Below, in pieces: positions 45,475 to 54,532 of a stretch of DNA of 64,000 nt; the first letter of the stretch is position 1; the number at the start of each line of letters is the position of its first letter. Source of the DNA: Planctomycetota bacterium (GTDB lineage Bacteria; Planctomycetota; Planctomycetia; Gemmatales; Gemmataceae); assembly GCA_021413735.1 (NCBI GenBank), contig JAIOPV010000039.1, positions 178,478 to 242,477 of the forward strand, read 5' to 3'. Position numbers and translations under genes: made by a program. The notes beneath the pieces were generated by a model. The model worked only from the letters and a program-made list of their open reading frames with translations, searched no databases and was not told where the DNA came from.

Positions 45475-46785
45475 TCACTCGGTCTTCGGCTTCCACCACG
45501 CATCGAGTTTCTTCGTCAGTTCTGCCACCTTATCGGGATGCTTCGCGGCGAGGTTCATGGTCTCGTTCGGATCACGCGACACGTCGAACAACTCGGGCTT
45601 GCTGTCCTTCACGTTCGCCTCGAACGGCAGAATCAACTTCCAATTTCCATCGACGACCCAACGATATTGCAGATTCGCCACCGGTTTCGCGATGTCCACC
45701 GCCGTATGCTCGAAGATCTCGCCGAACAGTGTCGAACGACTCGCGACCCAGTGCGGATCGAGGAGGTTGATGCCGTCCATGTCCTTCGTTGGCTTTGCTC
45801 CAACTGCAGCGAGGATTGTCGGAGCCAGATCAATCGAACTCGCTAAGCCATCGCTGGTACCTGGCTTCACATGACCCGGCCACTTCACGATGATCGGTGT
45901 TCGCAAGCCGCCGTCATACTGCGAGCGTTTCGACTTCGGAGCGAAGTTCGGCGAATCCGGATCTTGAATCCAGCCGTTGTCGTGCAGATAGATGACGAGC
46001 GTATTCTCGATCTGGCCGTTCTTTTCCAATTTCGCGAGCAGGTCGCCGATGGTTTCGTCGAACCAATCGCACATGGCCCAGTACCGAGCAACGTGAATCG
46101 ACTTCGTTTTGTCCTTGTACTTGTTGAGGAGCCGTTCCGGCGGCGTGTGCGGCAAGTGCGGCATCATCGGGGCATACCACACGAAGAACGGCTTGCTGTC
46201 CTTCTTCGCTTTGTCGAGGAAGTCGAACACGGGTTGCAATCCTTCGCGACCGATCTTGAGCCCGTTGTCGCCGTGACGCCCGCCCTTGCTCGGATCGCCG
46301 TGCGTCATGCCTTCGGTGAACCCGCCACACCGGCAACTATTGCCTTCCCACCACTTCCCCGCCTGGAAGCTGACGTAGCCTTCCTTCTCCAGCAGTTTCG
46401 GCAATGTCGGCGACTTCTCGAACAACGCGACCATCTCTTGTCGTTGCTTCAGGTAGCCGGCGTCTTTGTTGGCTTGGGCCAGGGTCAGTCCTTTGGGTGT
46501 TGGGGGGTCGTTCGACGTGATCAGGTGTTGATGCGGATACAGCCCGGTAATCATCGTCGCGAGGCTGGCCCGGCACAGACTGCTTGGCACATAGCCACGT
46601 TTGAAGAGCAATCCTTCGGACGCGAGTTTATCGAGGTACGGCGTCTTGATGTGCACGTGACCCAGGAAGCCGTAATCGGTCGCACCTTGATCGTCGCCGA
46701 CGATCAGCACGATGTTCGGCGGTGCCGCAGACGCCTGGATTGAGAGCGTGAGAGTGAAGGCAACCGCAGCGAAGAGTCGAAACAT
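45475..46785 (-). CDS. Secreted sulfatase, S-x-L-C-R active-site variant
   Basis: 436 residues from ATG 46785 (signal peptide MFRLFAAVAFTLTLSIQASA). Arylsulfatase fold: metal-binding IVGDDQG, the maturation motif at SSLCRASLATMITGLYP, AGKWWEG, HDNGWIQ and the Lys-bearing RWVVDGNWKLI. The formylglycine position normally holds Cys in CxPSR; here the aligned residue is Ser with L-C-R following, a form I have seen in planctomycete sulfatases and one that would need the Ser/Cys-type radical SAM maturase. No maturase gene is in the window. Substrate unknown. Confidence 0.88.
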   Translation of the reverse strand: MFRLFAAVAFTLTLSIQASAAPPNIVLIVGDDQGATDYGFLGHVHIKTPYLDKLASEGLLFKRGYVPSSLCRASLATMITGLYPHQHLITSNDPPTPKGLTLAQANKDAGYLKQRQEMVALFEKSPTLPKLLEKEGYVSFQAGKWWEGNSCRCGGFTEGMTHGDPSKGGRHGDNGLKIGREGLQPVFDFLDKAKKDSKPFFVWYAPMMPHLPHTPPERLLNKYKDKTKSIHVARYWAMCDWFDETIGDLLAKLEKNGQIENTLVIYLHDNGWIQDPDSPNFAPKSKRSQYDGGLRTPIIVKWPGHVKPGTSDGLASSIDLAPTILAAVGAKPTKDMDGINLLDPHWVASRSTLFGEIFEHTAVDIAKPVANLQYRWVVDGNWKLILPFEANVKDSKPELFDVSRDPNETMNLAAKHPDKVAELTKKLDAWWKPKTE

Positions 46786-46813
46786 GAGGGCACCGTGTTG
46801 GGTCTTGGTTTGG

Positions 46814-47026
46814 TCATCCCAGGAACTGGAACCGAGGCATCGTCTTCCCGTCGATCGTGACATGTTCGAGGAACATCGCTTTCGGCCGCACCCAGAGGCC
46901 GTGATCGCCATATTCCGGGCGATAGACGACAAGTTCTTCGTGCGTCTCACTGTGCCGAGCCACGCCGATGACGGTATATTCGTTGCCCTTGTAGTGACGG
47001 TAGCGGCCGAGGCGAATGTCGGTCAT
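46814..47026 (-). CDS. DUF1653 domain protein
   Basis: 70 residues. The whole protein is one DUF1653 domain: [31 protein letters not shown] (given in parts: [31 protein letters not shown]) and MPRFQFLG at the end. A small SH3-like beta fold of unknown role. Start ATG overlaps the msrB stop (47023-47026), so it is coupled to msrB. Confidence 0.9.
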   Translation of the reverse strand: MTDIRLGRYRHYKGNEYTVIGVARHSETHEELVVYRPEYGDHGLWVRPKAMFLEHVTIDGKTMPRFQFLG

Positions 47027-47487
47027 GCAGCTTCCCCGTCGGCCACGAACTTCAACGATGCCGAGTTCAGGCAGTAGCGGTGACCCGTCGGTTTGGGACC
47101 GTCATCAAACCTGTGCCCCAAGTGCCCGCCACATCGCCCGCACACGATTTCTTCGCGGCTCATGCCATGACTCATATCCCACCGAACAACGACGTGCTCC
47201 GCATCGAACGGCTCGAAGAAGCTCGGCCAACCTGTGCCCGACTCGAACTTGGCGCTCGAACGGAAGAGGGGCAGATCGCACAGTCGGCAGTGGTACACGC
47301 CTGGCTTCTTGTTATTGAGAAGACCGCCACAGAACGCCGGCTCCGTTCCCTGATGAAGCAACACGCGGCGTTCATCAGGCGAGAGCAGCGCGGCCAATCG
47401 CTGCAGCTCGTCTGGCGACGGTGGCGTGAGGTCGTGCCCCGATGCTGATGTCCGGGGTTTGTCTTGTGGAGAAGTCGTTGGCGTCAC
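47023..47487 (-). CDS. msrB: Peptide-methionine (R)-S-oxide reductase
   Basis: 154 residues from GTG 47487, preceded by AGAGG with eight bases; a second GTG at 47565 overlaps the upstream stop, but the extra residues ([16 protein letters not shown]) do not match the family. Zinc-binding CRLC and [20 protein letters not shown], and the catalytic Cys in [13 protein letters not shown] are intact. MsrB repairs oxidised methionine. Coupled to the DUF1653 gene. Confidence 0.93.
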   Translation of the reverse strand: MTPTTSPQDKPRTSASGHDLTPPSPDELQRLAALLSPDERRVLLHQGTEPAFCGGLLNNKKPGVYHCRLCDLPLFRSSAKFESGTGWPSFFEPFDAEHVVVRWDMSHGMSREEIVCGRCGGHLGHRFDDGPKPTGHRYCLNSASLKFVADGEAA

Positions 47488-47561
47488 GGAGTTGCCTCTT
47501 GCTGGTGTTGGGCAATTCCATTTTATGCGGCGCTCGAAGAGACACTCCAGAGCGTTGCGGT

Positions 47562-48803
47562 TCACCCCGCTGCTTTCTTCAGAATCTCGGCGACACGCGC
47601 AGCGACAATCTTCTCCTCGTCTGCTTGCAGCGTCAGCACCGAGATCAAGATTCCTTTGTCGCCAGTGCCGGACACGCGACCAATGCGAATTGACGGTTCA
47701 CCTTCCGACAACGCCCATGCGACCGCCTCGGGTTTGATCTTCACTTGCTTCTCGTTCCATGCGATCTGCAAGTGCGGGACGTGGTTCGCGATCTCCGGCA
47801 CGATATGCTCGAACGCCACCGACGGAACATCCTTCAGTGCCTTCTCGATGACGCTGATCTTCCGCTCGTACTCCGCAAGTTCAGCGGCGGGATCAAGGCG
47901 AACAAATCGCTCGACAGCCGCGAGCAGTGCGATCATGTCTTCCTTGCCGACCTTCATCATGCGGCCAATTGTGCAGCCGTGCGGGTTCGCATTCAGCTTC
48001 GCCGCCGCAATCAGATCCTTGCGACCGAGCAACAATCCTGTGTCGTTCGGGCCACGCATGGCCTTGCCGCCGCTCACGGCGATCATGTCGAAGCCCATCT
48101 TCGCGTACTCGACAATGCGGCTCACCGGTGGCACGTCGGCGGCAGCGTCGATCAGCGTCGGCACCTTGTGTTTGCGGGCGAGTGCGCACCACTCGTCGCG
48201 CTTGATCTTCCCCGTGTCCTGCGAAATATTCATGAAGAACATCAACGCGGTGTGCTCGGTCACGGCCTTCTCGACATCCGCGACGGTCTCCACGTCGATG
48301 AGTTTAACGCCGACATCGGTGAGCTGGTTGTCGTAGCACGAATGGTGCGTCTTTTGAATCAGCACTTCGTTGCGGGCGCCGGGATTCGCGGGAAGTTGGG
48401 GAATGAGTTTGCGATCTCCGCGAGTCACGGCGGCAGCAGTTCCGAGAAGAATCGCCCCTGCCGCGCCGGTTGTCACATACGCGGCTTCAGTGCCGAGCAG
48501 TTTCGCGATCTTGTCGCCGACCTTGTTTTGCAGTTCGACCAGATCCACGAAGTGTCGCGCAGCATCGACCCACGCCGCGACGACCTCGGAGGGCATCACA
48601 GAACCGCCGAACGTGGTAATGGTGCCCGCGGCGTTGATGATCGGCTTGATACCCAGCGAATCGTAGACGCTTTCACCCATAATGCCCGGTCGCGTCTGAA
48701 GTGGGGGAGCGGCAGTCGCATCGACGGCACCGGCCGCAGTGAGACCCACACCCGCCTGGAGTGCGTGTCGGCGGGTGATCCTTTCGCGAGCGTCATCGTT
48801 CAT
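47562..48803 (-). CDS. SelA-like PLP-dependent enzyme with Tat-like signal
   Basis: 413 residues. The C-terminal 370 are a fold-type I PLP enzyme like SelA and DgaE/YhfS-type proteins: [49 protein letters not shown] with the PLP Asp, and the Schiff-base Lys in [14 protein letters not shown]. The N-terminus ([22 protein letters not shown]) looks like a twin-arginine signal, unusual for this fold. True SelA is unlikely; substrate is probably a small amino compound or D-glucosaminate-like ligand. It overlaps the isochorismatase-like gene by 11 bases. Confidence 0.8.
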   Translation of the reverse strand: MNDDARERITRRHALQAGVGLTAAGAVDATAAPPLQTRPGIMGESVYDSLGIKPIINAAGTITTFGGSVMPSEVVAAWVDAARHFVDLVELQNKVGDKIAKLLGTEAAYVTTGAAGAILLGTAAAVTRGDRKLIPQLPANPGARNEVLIQKTHHSCYDNQLTDVGVKLIDVETVADVEKAVTEHTALMFFMNISQDTGKIKRDEWCALARKHKVPTLIDAAADVPPVSRIVEYAKMGFDMIAVSGGKAMRGPNDTGLLLGRKDLIAAAKLNANPHGCTIGRMMKVGKEDMIALLAAVERFVRLDPAAELAEYERKISVIEKALKDVPSVAFEHIVPEIANHVPHLQIAWNEKQVKIKPEAVAWALSEGEPSIRIGRVSGTGDKGILISVLTLQADEEKIVAARVAEILKKAAG

Positions 48804-49467
48804 CGCTCGACCTCCCGGAGAGTCCCTTCAGGTATGTCAGCGTTTCCGCCAGCCCCACGACATCCGCGAACCGTGCCTGAATGTCAAACAGCGTCCACTC
48901 GTGGGCTATCTCCGAACGATCTTGCACAGCCTCGCGAATGATGATCGGTCGCAAGTGGTAGACCTTCGCATCGGTCGCGGTGGCGCGAACGCAGGCGCTC
49001 GTCGAGCAACCCGTGATGAGCAGCGTGTCGACTCGTTTTTCGATGAGATGCCCGATGAACGCCGTGCCGCCGAAGGCACTCGCGTGTTCCTTGTAGATGA
49101 TGCGTTCCGTCGGCAACGCCTTCACCCGTTCGTCGATCTCGCACGCTCGCTGATCCCACTTTCGGAACTTGGGCGAGTAGTCGGCCGCCGATTTCAGTTG
49201 CCTGGTTTCCTCGAATGGCGACGTCGTGTAGAAGACGGGCACGCCCTTGTCGCGTGCCACCGGCAGCAGCTTCTGAATCGCTTCAATCACAGGATCGAGT
49301 CTCGCCGAGCCGCCCGCGTATGCCGGGTCGGTCCAACCGTAAGCCATGTCGATGACCACAAGCGCCGGACTCTTCCCGAACCCGAAACGGTCCTGAAAGA
49401 TGCCGCGCTCCTTGTAGTAAGCATCGACCGCAGCCATCGCTGCGTGCAAGCCCTGCATCGCGTCCAT
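48793..49467 (-). CDS. Isochorismatase-family cysteine hydrolase
   Basis: 224 residues from ATG 49467 behind AAGGAG; the longer frame upstream is antisense noise. Catalytic Asp in VVIDMAYGWTDP, Lys in RIIYKEHASAFGGT, cis-peptide and nucleophile in LLITGCSTSACVRATATDA. Closest in type to N-carbamoylsarcosine amidases. The neighbours (SelA-like PLP protein, SMP-30-like lactonase) suggest breakdown of a small nitrogen compound. Confidence 0.9.
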   Translation of the reverse strand: MDAMQGLHAAMAAVDAYYKERGIFQDRFGFGKSPALVVIDMAYGWTDPAYAGGSARLDPVIEAIQKLLPVARDKGVPVFYTTSPFEETRQLKSAADYSPKFRKWDQRACEIDERVKALPTERIIYKEHASAFGGTAFIGHLIEKRVDTLLITGCSTSACVRATATDAKVYHLRPIIIREAVQDRSEIAHEWTLFDIQARFADVVGLAETLTYLKGLSGRSSDER

Positions 49468-49472
49468 CGGCG

Positions 49473-50402
49473 TCACTCCTTCTTTGGCGAACCTTGCCAC
49501 GCCAGACCGGGCTTGTCCACGCGGAACTGCACAAGCCGCGTGTGTTCCACTTCGGTCACGTATGCGGTGCGACCATCTGGCCCGCCAAAGCAGATGTTGC
49601 TGGGTTGCTTGCCAAGAACGTCGATCTCCTTCAACACCTTCCCGTCCGGCGACAGCTTCACCACCGTGCCCTTGCCGTAGCGCGTGATGTAGATGTTGCC
49701 ATCGACATCGCAACGCATGCCGTCGAAGCCGTGATCCTCGAACTTCTTCAGCAACTTCTTCTCGCCGAGCGTGCCGTCTTCCTTGATCGGGAACGACCAC
49801 ACGTTTCGCTGCACGCTCTCGTTCACGTACAGCGTCTTTCCATCTGGGCTCACGTCGATGCCGTTGGTGGTGCCCATGTCGGTTGCGATCTTCGTCATCT
49901 TGCCGTCGGTGCTGATCTTCCAGAGTTGACCGGTGCTCTTATCCCAGTTGGGATCGCTGGCATACAGCGTTCCGTTTGGTGCGATGGCGACGTCGTTCGG
50001 CTGGTTCATTGTGTCGTCGTGAGCGAACACGTCGATCTTCTTGGTTTTCGGGTCGATGCGAAGGATGTTGTGCCCCGTGTAGTCGGCGATGTACATCATG
50101 CCCTTCTTGTCAAAGACGATCCCGTTACCAACGCTCTTGCCTGGCAGTTCGACGAACACTTCGACCTTGCCATCAGGCGTGACTTTCGCGATGTCGCCAT
50201 TCTTCTTGAGGTTCACGACATAAATGTTCCCAGCAGTATCACACGCGGGCCCTTCGATGCCGGGCGTGAAACTCTTCTTCTCGGTGAGAGCCTTCGCGAC
50301 GAATAATTCGTCTTTGCCTTTCTGCTTGTCCTCCGCTGTGAGTCCGATGGGAAGTATTGCGAACGTGAGGAACGTCAGTCCGGCGAGAGCGGAACGAATC
50401 AT
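49473..50402 (-). CDS. Secreted SMP-30/gluconolactonase-like propeller
   Basis: 309 residues from ATG 50402, with AAGG eight bases before. Signal peptide MIRSALAGLTFLTFAILPIGLTA, then a six-bladed propeller with repeated blades such as NGIVFDKKGMMYIADY, NDVAIAPNGTLYASDPN, NGIDVSPDGKTLYVNES and DGMRCDVDGNIYITRYG. The Asn/Asp and Glu positions of the metal site in SMP-30 lactonases are at the blade starts. Probably a sugar lactonase. First gene of the minus-strand cluster 50.4-46.8 kb. Confidence 0.88.
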   Translation of the reverse strand: MIRSALAGLTFLTFAILPIGLTAEDKQKGKDELFVAKALTEKKSFTPGIEGPACDTAGNIYVVNLKKNGDIAKVTPDGKVEVFVELPGKSVGNGIVFDKKGMMYIADYTGHNILRIDPKTKKIDVFAHDDTMNQPNDVAIAPNGTLYASDPNWDKSTGQLWKISTDGKMTKIATDMGTTNGIDVSPDGKTLYVNESVQRNVWSFPIKEDGTLGEKKLLKKFEDHGFDGMRCDVDGNIYITRYGKGTVVKLSPDGKVLKEIDVLGKQPSNICFGGPDGRTAYVTEVEHTRLVQFRVDKPGLAWQGSPKKE

Positions 50403-50425
50403 GTGGTTGGCCTTGAGATTGGTGA

Positions 50426-50764
<339 letters not shown>

Positions 50765-50967
50765 AGGCCGAGATCAAAAATGGCGAAAACCTGATCGAGT
50801 TAAAGTTGACCTCGGGCAGCCAGTGACGCCACACTCCGGTTCCTGCCAGTCACCTCGTGAAACTTTCGTGAACTCGCTGCATGTCGTTGCCTTCCTGTAA
50901 CCAGTGCGGGTATGCTCTGGGCACGGTCGCTAACTGCCACACCAACCGCACTCTTCTGAGCGCTGCC

Positions 50968-52248
50968 ATGAAACAATATGTCATCGGATTCGCCACAGCG
51001 GGCGTCTTGCTCGGGGCCATTGCCCTATCGCGTTCCGAAACTCCTGCGAAGAACGAAGTCCCGGGGAACCCGAACGCTCTTCGGATCGAAGCCGGGGAGA
51101 AGAACCCCTGGACCTCGCTGAAGCTGAACAACGATCCCGACCAGTTCCAGTTCGCGGTTGTCTCCGATCGCACAGGCGGTCACCGCGAAAAGGTCTTCTC
51201 GCGAGCTGTGGCACAGGTCAATCTGCTGCAACCGCAGTTCGTCATGTCCGTCGGCGACTTGATCGAGGGCTACACCCTCAAGGAAGATCTCGCCAAGGAA
51301 CAGTGGGATGAATTCGACGGCTACGTGAAGCGTCTCGAGATGCCGTTCTTTTACGTCCCAGGGAATCACGATCTGGCGAACAAGATGCTGCTGGCGAAAT
51401 GGGGCGAACGCCACGGCAAACGCTACTACCACTTCGCCTACAAGAACGCGCTATTCCTGTGTCTGAACAGCGAGAACCCGCCGGACGGCATGAACACGAT
51501 CGACCCCGAACAGCAGGCATGGGTCGCAAAGACCATCGAGGCGAACAAGGATTCACGCTGGACGTTCGTCTTCCTGCATGAACCCATTTGGTTGGGGAAG
51601 GATCTCGACAAGAACGGTTGGGCTTCGGTTGAGAAGTCGCTTGCGGGGCGGAATTATACAGTGTTCTGCGGGCACGTTCACCGCTATCAGGTCTATGAGC
51701 GGAACGGCATGAAGTATTACCAACTCTCAACCACTGGTGGTGGCAGTCGGATGCGTGGACCGGACTACGGCGAGTTCGATCACGTTGCGTGGGTGACCAT
51801 GAAGAAGGACGCGCCCGTGATCGCGAACATCTTGCTGGAAGGCATTCTGCCGTCGGACCTGAAGGTGCCGGACAGCGAAGAGAAGGGCGTGGTGGTCAAG
51901 AAGAAGCCGACGCATCCGGTCGCGGGAACGTTGAAGCTCGATGGCGAACCGGTCGCGGGAGCAATGGTCGTGTTTCACACCTTCAACCAGGAAACAAAGA
52001 AGTACACCTCCGTCTGTGATGGCCGCACCGACGAGTTGGGCCGTTTCCAGGTCACGACCTACGGCAAGTTCGACGGCGCTCCCGTTGGCGAATATGTCGT
52101 CACGGTGGTGAAACGAACCAAGCCCGACGACGGCACACCCGCGAAGAATCTGTTGCCCGAGAAGTACGCCACGAACACGACGTCGTCGCTGAAGGTGATG
52201 GTCAAGGATGGCACCAACGATGTGGATCTGGAATTGATGTCGAAGTGA
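50968..52248 (+). CDS. Exported calcineurin-like metallophosphatase with C-terminal Cna-B-like domain
   Basis: 426 residues from ATG 50968. Signal-anchor MKQYVIGFATAGVLLGAIAL. Phosphoesterase motifs are SDRTGG (first Asp), SVGDLIEG, VPGNHDL, LHEPIW and CGHVHRYQVY, together binding two metals. Residues ~320-426 are a beta-sandwich carboxypeptidase-regulatory-like or transthyretin-like domain (VAGTLKLDGEPVAGAMVVFHT). Substrate unknown. Converges on the truncated kinase gene. Confidence 0.88.
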   Translation: MKQYVIGFATAGVLLGAIALSRSETPAKNEVPGNPNALRIEAGEKNPWTSLKLNNDPDQFQFAVVSDRTGGHREKVFSRAVAQVNLLQPQFVMSVGDLIEGYTLKEDLAKEQWDEFDGYVKRLEMPFFYVPGNHDLANKMLLAKWGERHGKRYYHFAYKNALFLCLNSENPPDGMNTIDPEQQAWVAKTIEANKDSRWTFVFLHEPIWLGKDLDKNGWASVEKSLAGRNYTVFCGHVHRYQVYERNGMKYYQLSTTGGGSRMRGPDYGEFDHVAWVTMKKDAPVIANILLEGILPSDLKVPDSEEKGVVVKKKPTHPVAGTLKLDGEPVAGAMVVFHTFNQETKKYTSVCDGRTDELGRFQVTTYGKFDGAPVGEYVVTVVKRTKPDDGTPAKNLLPEKYATNTTSSLKVMVKDGTNDVDLELMSK

Positions 52249-52290
52249 GTCGGGTTGGTGGGTGGGAGTCGGCGCTGGCGGCTTCGCAGG

Positions 52291-53403
52291 CCACAGCCGC
52301 GTCAAGCCGCGCTCACGCAGATAGCCGGCCAACCCCGTCGGCGTGTGCCTGTCGTTCTCGAAGAACGCGGAATAGGAGTCGATGTCGCGGTGAAATCCTT
52401 TGCGGATCGTGAGTTCGCAGTGAGCCACGTCGAGCTTCGGGTGAAACTCCGCTCCGGGTGTGCGCTCCACGCAGTGGTCCGGCCACAAGATTTGTTCGCC
52501 ATATGGCAACTCAACCCGTTCGAGCGGTTTCTTGCCTGGATGCGACGACGCGAACGAGAGATGATCTTCGCAGTGCCAGTCTTGCGTCAGGATGACGTGC
52601 GCGAACCGGCGAGACAGTTTGTTGATGATCGGCACAACTTCGTCGCCACCCGGAACGGCAAGCGCACCATTCGGACAGAAATCGTTCTGGATGTCCACGA
52701 CCAGAAGCACGCGGTTCTCGCTTGGCACCGCCGGTCGCACGAGCTGCCCCACCGCCTTGAGTTTCGGAATCACGGTCTGCATTGTGGGACTGTAAGCTGC
52801 GCCGATGTCCTGATGCACGTGCTCCTCGGTGTCACCGAGCGAACGCTGCGCTGCCCGAATCGCATCAAGCAGTTCGGCATGGGTCTGGAACCGATCATCA
52901 GCACGCTTGGCCATCATCCTGCTGACGAGTTCGCCGACCGCGTCTGGGACGTGCGTCGGCAGCGGTTCTGGTTCGACTTCCTCGACTTGCTTGAGAACCT
53001 GGAAGAACGAGTCGCCGCGGAACGGCGGCTTCCCCGCGAGCATCTGATATAGCGTTGCACCAAGCGAGAAGATGTCGGCTCGGTGATCGACACGGCTCGC
53101 GTCGGCGAACTGCTCGGGCGACATATAACTGGGCGTGCCCATCGCAGTGCCGGCTGCCGTGTGAGCCGTGGCGTCTTCCTGGGCGATCACCTTCGCCAGC
53201 CCGAGATCGGCAAGTTTCACGTGCCCGCTGTTGGTGATCAGAATGTTGGCGGGCTTCACGTCGCGATGAATCAACCCAATCTGATCGAGCGCTTCTCGAA
53301 GTGCCTGCGTGACCGCTTCGGTGATCTGAAGCGCTCTCGCCACTGGCAGACTGTCACGTTCCTTGAGATGTGATTCGAGCGTCTGACCGTTCACGAACTC
53401 CAT
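52291..53403 (-). pseudogene. Ser/Thr kinase C-lobe fused to nicotinamidase domain, both ends missing
   Basis: The intact part encodes 371 residues in one frame. Residues 1-190 are a protein kinase from the hinge on (YIVMEFVNGQTL), with catalytic HRDVKPANI, DLG (usually DFG), SPEQF and the C-lobe; the N-lobe with the ATP loop and Lys is missing, and upstream sequence is unrelated with a stop at about 53476. Residues 231-371 are a nicotinamidase: LLVVDIQNDFCPNGALAV, metal site TQDWHCEDH, Lys in TIRKGFHRD. It ends at GLTRLW, before the catalytic Cys segment. The frame then runs through unrelated DNA to 51727. Confidence 0.85.
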
Positions 53404-53453
53404 GACGATGTAGTCATTGAGAATAGTTGACTCAGACGGAGTGACTGCGTACC

Positions 53454-53723
53454 ATGAAATTCGGGTCGGTTAAATTCACTCAAGACAAGGACAGCCATGC
53501 CCGCAACGCTTACACCCCCGCACTGACAGGAATCCCCAACCCGTTCGCGCGCCGCCCGTGGACCCCGTGGATTAAACCGCCCACCACTACGCACAACCTG
53601 AAGCACAACCCGTTCTCGCCTATCCCACGCCGCAAGGCCCGCGACGTGGTCATCAGCCGCGTGAGCAAAGCTGAGTTCGCCGCGTTCGTGAAGCGTGTCG
53701 AGGCACGCCGCGCCGCTGAGTAA
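53454..53723 (+). CDS. Small basic hypothetical protein
   Basis: 89 residues from ATG 53454, no clear ribosome binding site. Pro- and Arg-rich, ends in a helix (KAEFAAFVKRVEARRAAE). Family not recognised. It begins 50 bases from the broken end of the kinase gene and stops one base from the small Cys-rich gene on the other strand. Confidence 0.5.
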   Translation: MKFGSVKFTQDKDSHARNAYTPALTGIPNPFARRPWTPWIKPPTTTHNLKHNPFSPIPRRKARDVVISRVSKAEFAAFVKRVEARRAAE

Positions 53724-53900
53724 TTACTGCTTTCCAGGGTTACCCGGACAGTTTGGATTGCAGCCCCGGCACAAACAATTTCCGTGGCCGCACGCGGACA
53801 GCCCGCTGGCCGCAACCGCGACCACAACCGCCGGTGCCGTGTCCGCCGTACACGCGTGGGTGTAGGTGCCGTCACACTCTCGACGGTAGAGTGCATTCAC
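53724..53900 (-). CDS. Small Cys-rich protein
   Basis: 58 residues, GTG start at 53900 overlapping the upstream stop (GTGA). The C-terminal 20 residues are Cys-rich (CGHGNCLCRGCNPNCPG) after a hydrophobic Ala/Val stretch (APAVVVAVAASGL). The pattern could bind metal. Codon third positions are GC-rich and the coupling to the gene above supports it. Confidence 0.55.
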   Translation of the reverse strand: MNALYRRECDGTYTHACTADTAPAVVVAVAASGLSACGHGNCLCRGCNPNCPGNPGKQ

Positions 53901-54052
53901 CAGCCGAAGCCGTCGCCGAAGATCACGCTGGCAAAGCCGACCGCCGATTTCAGTGGGTCGCCGCTCGTGCCGTTGTCTGCCGCTGGCAGTTCGCTGGGCT
54001 TCCTTCTCTCCCCGCTCGCGATCACTTCAAGCCACAACCGCTTCGCTGACAC
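53897..54052 (-). CDS. Small hypothetical protein
   Basis: 51 residues, GTG start at 54052, four bases after the DUF2493-like stop. SAKRLWLEVIASGERRKP, then KSAVGFASVIFGDGFGW. Unknown family. Coupled to the Cys-rich gene downstream. Confidence 0.5.
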   Translation of the reverse strand: MSAKRLWLEVIASGERRKPSELPAADNGTSGDPLKSAVGFASVIFGDGFGW

Positions 54053-54056
54053 GCGA

Positions 54057-54407
54057 TCATGCAACCCGCGAACTTCGCACGCTGCCAGCCAACACGGCCG
54101 CGTGTGCCAGTTCGACGAGGCACTCGTCTCGACGTTCTTCGGTGTGGCCGGGGTGCTTGACGTGATCGACGGGAATTGTTGTGAGTGTCAGCTTTCGGGA
54201 AGCTGCGTAGCACGCCGCGAGTGCCGGCACGCCCGGACCGCCCGCCGTGAGAATCTCGACGTCGGGCAGCCGGTTGGCGAGCAGTGCGTCGAGAGCGTCA
54301 CGCAGTAGAGCGTACTTGAAACGCTGCCGTCCCCCGATGATGAGAACCTTGCCTCCCCGCCCGCGCGGGCGGGGGACATGGCCGCTATTTGCTCGCGCGG
54401 TATTCAT
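54057..54407 (-). CDS. DUF2493/SLOG-like nucleotide-binding protein
   Basis: 116 residues from ATG 54407; no good ribosome binding site. KVLIIGGRQRF starts a Rossmann-like fold, followed by LRDALDALLANRLPDVEILTAGGPGVPALAACYAASRKL (in parts: ALDALLANRLPD, ILTAGGPGVPALAA) and VDHVKHPGHTEERRDECL. This matches DUF2493 (SLOG) proteins, which have a GG-x-D/Q at the first loop and G-[AP]-G-x2-A at the second; they are suspected nucleotide-ligand sensors in conflict systems. A 20-bp perfect palindrome of CCCCGCCCGC (54355-54374) codes for PRPRGRGG at the N-terminus. Confidence 0.6.
   Translation of the reverse strand: MNTARANSGHVPRPRGRGGKVLIIGGRQRFKYALLRDALDALLANRLPDVEILTAGGPGVPALAACYAASRKLTLTTIPVDHVKHPGHTEERRDECLVELAHAAVLAGSVRSSRVA
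54355..54374. repeat. 20-bp perfect GC palindrome inside a coding start
   Basis: CCCCGCCCGC followed by its exact reverse complement, no loop. Lies in the first codons of the DUF2493-like gene. Confidence 0.8.
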
Positions 54408-54513
54408 CCAGCAACACGAAGAATTGGTCGAGTGCATCCGCGTCGTCGCGGTAGTAGTACGCGATCTTGGCTGCCCAACCGCCGACATCGTGCCACCGGT
54501 ACTTGTCGCACAC
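54385..54513 (-). CDS. Short protein or remnant upstream of the DUF2493-like gene
   Basis: 42 residues if GTG 54513 starts it: CDKYRWHDVGGWAAKIAYYY and LDQFFVLLDEYRASK. Codon use is fully coding-like. It overlaps the next gene by 23 bases and lies close after the ankyrin gene stop. It may be the C-terminal remnant of a longer protein whose front was lost. Confidence 0.5.
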   Translation of the reverse strand: MCDKYRWHDVGGWAAKIAYYYRDDADALDQFFVLLDEYRASK

Positions 54514-54532
54514 AAAGACAGAACCCGCTTCG

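Noticed and set aside
51727..52290. C-terminal extension of the kinase-nicotinamidase frame
   Set aside because: Antisense to the metallophosphatase, no nicotinamidase Cys segment; chance open frame after truncation.
53753..54308. Plus-strand open frames over the small-gene chain
   Set aside because: Coding-like codon use is on the minus strand, with coupled starts.
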